Shown here: one piece after another, positions 6,503-8,553 of the stretch
Numbering within the stretch: position 1 is the stretch's first letter
How the letters are laid out: each line of letters starts with the position of its first letter
From: Acidobacteriota bacterium
Lineage (GTDB): Bacteria > Acidobacteriota > Terriglobia > Terriglobales > Acidobacteriaceae
DNA length: 8,553 bases
Reading direction: 5' to 3'
NCBI GenBank assembly: GCA_021780095.1
Contig: JAJXZK010000395.1
Coordinates: forward strand, 10,303 to 18,855
Program-made: the position numbers and the translations under genes
Notes under the pieces: model-generated
What the model was told of the DNA's origin: nothing
Seen by the model: the letters and a program-made list of their open reading frames with translations, nothing else
Database searches by the model: none

Positions 6503-8064
6503 CAGGAGTTGAGTCGCCTGCTCGAGGAAAACTCGCTGCGATGACGGCTGTAGGAGAAATAGATCAACAGTCCGATCGCCAGCCAGACAAAGAAACTCAC
6601 CCAGGTAAGCATGGGCAGGCCCAGCATCAGCAGCAGACAGAAGAACACGCTCAGCAGCGGGATGACGGAGCCGCCCGGGCAGCGGAAAGCGCGGCGCCGG
6701 TCCGGTTCCTTGTAGCGCAGAATGATGACGCCAGCGGACACCAGTACAAAAGCAAACAGTGTGCCGATGTTGGACAGATCCGCGAAGGTGCCGATATCCA
6801 GCAGACCTGAGGGAAGGCCGACAAAAAAACCGGCAATCCATGTTGCGGCCGAGGGGGTGCGGAACCGCGGATGTACGCGGCTGAACAGGGAAGGCAGGAG
6901 GCCGTCGCGCGACATGGCAAACCAAACCCGTGCCTGCCCAATCTGAAAGACGAGTATGGAGGAAATCATTCCCAGGATGGCGCCAAACAGCACTACCAAT
7001 TGCACCCAATGCAAAGTGGAATTGTGGTTTTCAAGGTAGAGCCGGCGAAGTGTGTTCACTACCGGCGCCGCGTCTTCCGTCAATGACTGCCAGCGGACCA
7101 GGCCGGTCAGCACCAGGGCTACGCTGACGTAGAGTATGGTGGCGACGACAAGAGTGGCGATGATTCCGATGGGAACGTCGCGCTGCGGATTTCTGCATTC
7201 TTCGGCCGCGGTCGACACGGAGTCGAAGCCAATATAGGTGAAGAAAATAATCGAACCACCCGTCAATACTCCCGACCACCCGTTGGGATAGAACGGATGC
7301 CAGTTGGATGTGTGGATGAACTGGGCGCCAAAGGTGACAAACAATAATACGGCTCCAATTTTGAGCAGCACCATGATGTTGTTCGTTTCGGCCGACTCGC
7401 GGATGCCGCGGACAAGAACCACCGTCAACAACATTACGATCAGAAATGCGGGCACATTGAAACCGAAATGCCAGCCAGGGGCATAAAGTAAATGGCCGCT
7501 CAGATCCTGCAATCCGCTGGGAAGGAAGGCCGGAGAAATCCAGCGCAGAGCGGGATGAATACCGAACCAATCCATCAACGCGACGACATGCGCCGCGAAG
7601 CCCACGCTGACCGCCATGTTGGAGAAGGCATATTCCAGGATCAGGTCCCAGCCGATAATCCACGCCACCAGCTCCCCCATAGTGACGTAGGTATAGGTAT
7701 AAGCGCTGCCCGCGATTGGGATCATGGAGGCCAGCTCGGCATAGCAGAGGCCGGTAAACGCACAGACGATGGCGACCAGGACCAACGAAACCGCCAGCGC
7801 AGGACCCGCGCCCGGACGTCCAAGCGAGGCAGTGTGATGGACGAGAAAGTCCAACACCGGAGAGTTGAGAATGGAGGAAGTGTCGAAGCGCTGGCCTGCG
7901 ATCGCCGTGCCGATGACAGTGAAAATGCCAGAGCCGATCACGGCGCCGATACCCAGCGCCGTCAGCGACAAAGGGCCCAGGGTCTTCTTCAGACTGTGGG
8001 CCGGATCCTCAGATTCCCGGATCAGCTTGTCGATGGATTTGGTGGCGAAGATCTGTTTTGACAG
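6502..8064 (-). CDS. APC-superfamily amino acid permease, cationic amino acid transporter type, likely CTG start
   Basis: The protein is a 12-to-14-helix inner-membrane transporter. The APC signature is in the first helix, LTALGIGAVIGSGIF (about residues 34-48). Later family motifs are the ELASMIPIAGSAYTYTY segment, GFDSVSTAAEECRNPQRDVPIGI, and the C-terminal RRRAFRCPGGSVIPLLSV typical of the CAT-like group. It probably imports an amino acid by proton symport or exchange; the substrate is unknown. No ATG, GTG or TTG lies in frame between the upstream stop (TGA, 8094-8092) and a TTG at 7971. Starting at the TTG would remove the conserved cytoplasmic head. A CTG at 8064 follows AGGAG by exactly 7 bases. 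Starting there gives M-SKQIFATKSIDKLIRESED followed by LKKTLGPLSLTALG, which closely matches the usual N-terminus of these permeases. I therefore place the start at CTG, giving 520 residues. A sequencing error in the start codon or a frameshift from the ATG at 8086 are the alternatives. The stop overlaps the deaminase start. Confidence 0.9.
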   Translation of the reverse strand: MSKQIFATKSIDKLIRESEDPAHSLKKTLGPLSLTALGIGAVIGSGIFTVIGTAIAGQRFDTSSILNSPVLDFLVHHTASLGRPGAGPALAVSLVLVAIVCAFTGLCYAELASMIPIAGSAYTYTYVTMGELVAWIIGWDLILEYAFSNMAVSVGFAAHVVALMDWFGIHPALRWISPAFLPSGLQDLSGHLLYAPGWHFGFNVPAFLIVMLLTVVLVRGIRESAETNNIMVLLKIGAVLLFVTFGAQFIHTSNWHPFYPNGWSGVLTGGSIIFFTYIGFDSVSTAAEECRNPQRDVPIGIIATLVVATILYVSVALVLTGLVRWQSLTEDAAPVVNTLRRLYLENHNSTLHWVQLVVLFGAILGMISSILVFQIGQARVWFAMSRDGLLPSLFSRVHPRFRTPSAATWIAGFFVGLPSGLLDIGTFADLSNIGTLFAFVLVSAGVIILRYKEPDRRRAFRCPGGSVIPLLSVFFCLLLMLGLPMLTWVSFFVWLAIGLLIYFSYSRHRSEFSSSRRLNS

Positions 8065-8071
8065 GGCTCGG

Positions 8072-8076
8072 CTCCT
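8072..8076 (-). promoter_or_regulatory. Ribosome binding site selecting a CTG start
   Basis: On the minus strand AGGAG (8076-8072) is 7 bases before the CTG at 8064-8062. No conventional start codon in the permease frame lies at a suitable distance. Upstream, ATG ATG GAT TGA (8103-8092) is a three-codon minimal frame that ends before this site. Confidence 0.6.
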
Positions 8077-8110
8077 GAAATTGCATTTCGCTCAATCCAT
8101 CATGGAATCG

Positions 8111-8136
8111 CTGGGGCCGTAGGACGGTGGCCCCGG
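8111..8136 (-). other. GC-rich hairpin between basic-protein gene and permease gene
   Basis: GGGGCC (8113-8118) pairs with GGCCCC (8129-8134) around a 10-base loop, and can be extended by one wobble and one C-G pair. It lacks a T-tract on the minus strand, so it is not a classical terminator. It could act as a weak attenuator or mRNA processing or stability element between the two genes. Confidence 0.3.
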
Positions 8137-8156
8137 AGAATGATGACAAGGCGATC

Positions 8157-8170
8157 GCGGTAGCTACCGC
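8157..8170. repeat. 14-bp perfect palindrome over a stop codon
   Basis: GCGGTAGCTACCGC reads the same on both strands and contains the TAG stop (8166-8164) of the small basic-protein gene. It overlaps the 8-bp palindrome GCGATCGC (8151-8158) by two bases. It has no loop, so as RNA it would form only a poor hairpin. As DNA it could be a binding site for a dimeric protein. No second copy is obvious in the window. Confidence 0.4.
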
Positions 8171-8319
8171 TTAGCTGCTCCACGGGCAAGCTTCTTCAGC
8201 TTTTGCTTATTGGAGCCGCGTGGGACCGTGCGCTTCGGCTTAGGAGCTGCCTTTTTCCGGGCTGCGCGCTTTACTTTTTTCCGTTCCGTTGTATCGGTGA
8301 TTGCCTTGGTATTTGCCAT
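8164..8319 (-). CDS. Small lysine/arginine-rich basic protein, hypothetical
   Basis: The 51-residue product has 13 Lys and 7 Arg but only one Asp and one Glu, a net charge near +18, and is rich in alanine. Examples are ERKKVKRAARKKAAPKPKR and NKQKLKKLARGAAKR. It has no hydrophobic core and resembles the disordered, histone H1-like tails of bacterial nucleoid proteins, so nucleic-acid binding is a reasonable inference. Ribosomal protein origin seems unlikely, as I recognise none of their motifs. The ATG at 8319 has a purine-rich AGAGAGA about 11 bases upstream, rather far. The gene lies 66 bases downstream of the helicase gene on the same strand and may be cotranscribed with it. The low-complexity composition makes homology hard to judge, but a clean ATG-to-stop frame with this extreme composition supports a real gene. 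Confidence 0.6.
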   Translation of the reverse strand: MANTKAITDTTERKKVKRAARKKAAPKPKRTVPRGSNKQKLKKLARGAAKR

Positions 8320-8385
8320 TGGGTAAGAAATTCTCTCTTTTCAGATCTAAATGTTGGTGCGAATGAAAATGGAGTGGGAGACGCT

Positions 8386-8553
8386 TCAGACTCGCTCGAG
8401 CTGGGCGAATTTCTCCACAAGTTTTTTAATGCCGAACCGAGGAAATTGTACCGTAATCTTGGCATTTTCCCCTTCCCCTTCGCGTTTGAAGACGACTCCC
8501 TCTCCATACTTGGGATGACGAACACGCTGCCCGCTGCGAAAATCGGTTTTGCC
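8386..8553 (-). CDS. pcrA: UvrD/PcrA-type DNA helicase, C-terminal end (partial)
   Basis: Only the last 55 codons and the TGA stop (8388-8386) are in the window; the 5' part lies beyond base 8553. The visible tail reads FRSGQRVRHPKYGEGVV, then GEGENAKITVQFP and GIKKLVEKFAQLERV. This is the conserved C-terminal Tudor-like domain of superfamily 1A helicases UvrD, PcrA and relatives, in which RVRH-P-K-(Y/F)-GEG and the closing GIKKL...L-V are typical. In well-studied members this domain contacts RNA polymerase during transcription-coupled repair. The helicase motor is not visible, so PcrA and UvrD cannot be distinguished and the symbol is provisional. A minus-strand frame that overlaps this region in another register is a shadow of it. 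Confidence 0.85.
   Translation of the reverse strand, partial: GKTDFRSGQRVRHPKYGEGVVFKREGEGENAKITVQFPRFGIKKLVEKFAQLERV

Noticed and set aside
6503..7009. Upstream extension of the deaminase frame into the permease gene, suggesting a fusion protein
   Set aside because: The extension is Pro/Arg/His-rich, overlaps conserved permease coding sequence in another frame, and the ATG at 6502 gives a protein of normal family length.
8151..8158. GCGATCGC as a cyanobacterial HIP1 element
   Set aside because: Only one copy was noticed, and HIP1 is meaningful only when strongly over-represented; the gene content does not suggest a cyanobacterium.
8271..8525. An 84-codon minus-strand frame at the right edge
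   Set aside because: It overlaps the conserved helicase tail in another register and part of the basic-protein gene; its Ser/Pro/Lys-rich product is a shadow.
1..8553. CRISPR arrays, transposases, tRNA or rRNA genes, toxin-antitoxin or phage-defence genes
   Set aside because: None seen on either strand: no regularly spaced repeats, no terminal inverted repeats with target duplications, and no matching protein motifs.

Overview
The window looks like an ordinary stretch of a moderately GC-rich Gram-negative-type bacterial chromosome. A soil acidobacterium (Terriglobia / Koribacter-like) is my best guess, from the gene mix and the style of the proteins. That guess is impression, not proof: there is no rRNA or other marker in the window.

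Left part (1-879): an AT-richer segment with two small orphan plus-strand reading frames. The first may be the tail of a gene that begins outside the window. A gene-poor leader of about 380 bases follows, with several small hairpins. Centre-left (880-4983, plus strand): a complete aconitase gene of the AcnA/IRP type ends in a textbook intrinsic terminator. A membrane acyltransferase of the OafA/acyltransferase-3 family follows, probably as a separate transcription unit because the terminator lies between them.

Right part (4998-8553, all minus strand): reading in the direction of transcription, the 3' end of a UvrD/PcrA-type helicase, a 51-residue very basic protein, an APC-superfamily amino acid permease, an adenosine deaminase-family enzyme whose ATG overlaps the permease stop (TGATG), and a small membrane-anchored hypothetical protein with its own strong terminator. 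The acyltransferase and this last small gene converge on that terminator.

Functionally the window combines central carbon metabolism (TCA cycle aconitase), envelope or polysaccharide acylation, amino acid uptake with purine nucleoside (or aminodeoxyfutalosine) deamination, and DNA repair. I found no CRISPR array, transposase, toxin-antitoxin pair, defence system, tRNA or rRNA, and nothing that amounts to a new multi-gene system. The points most worth a second look are the apparent CTG start of the permease, its translational coupling to the deaminase, the uncharacterised small genes (54, 77, 69 and 51 residues), and the structured leader in front of aconitase.
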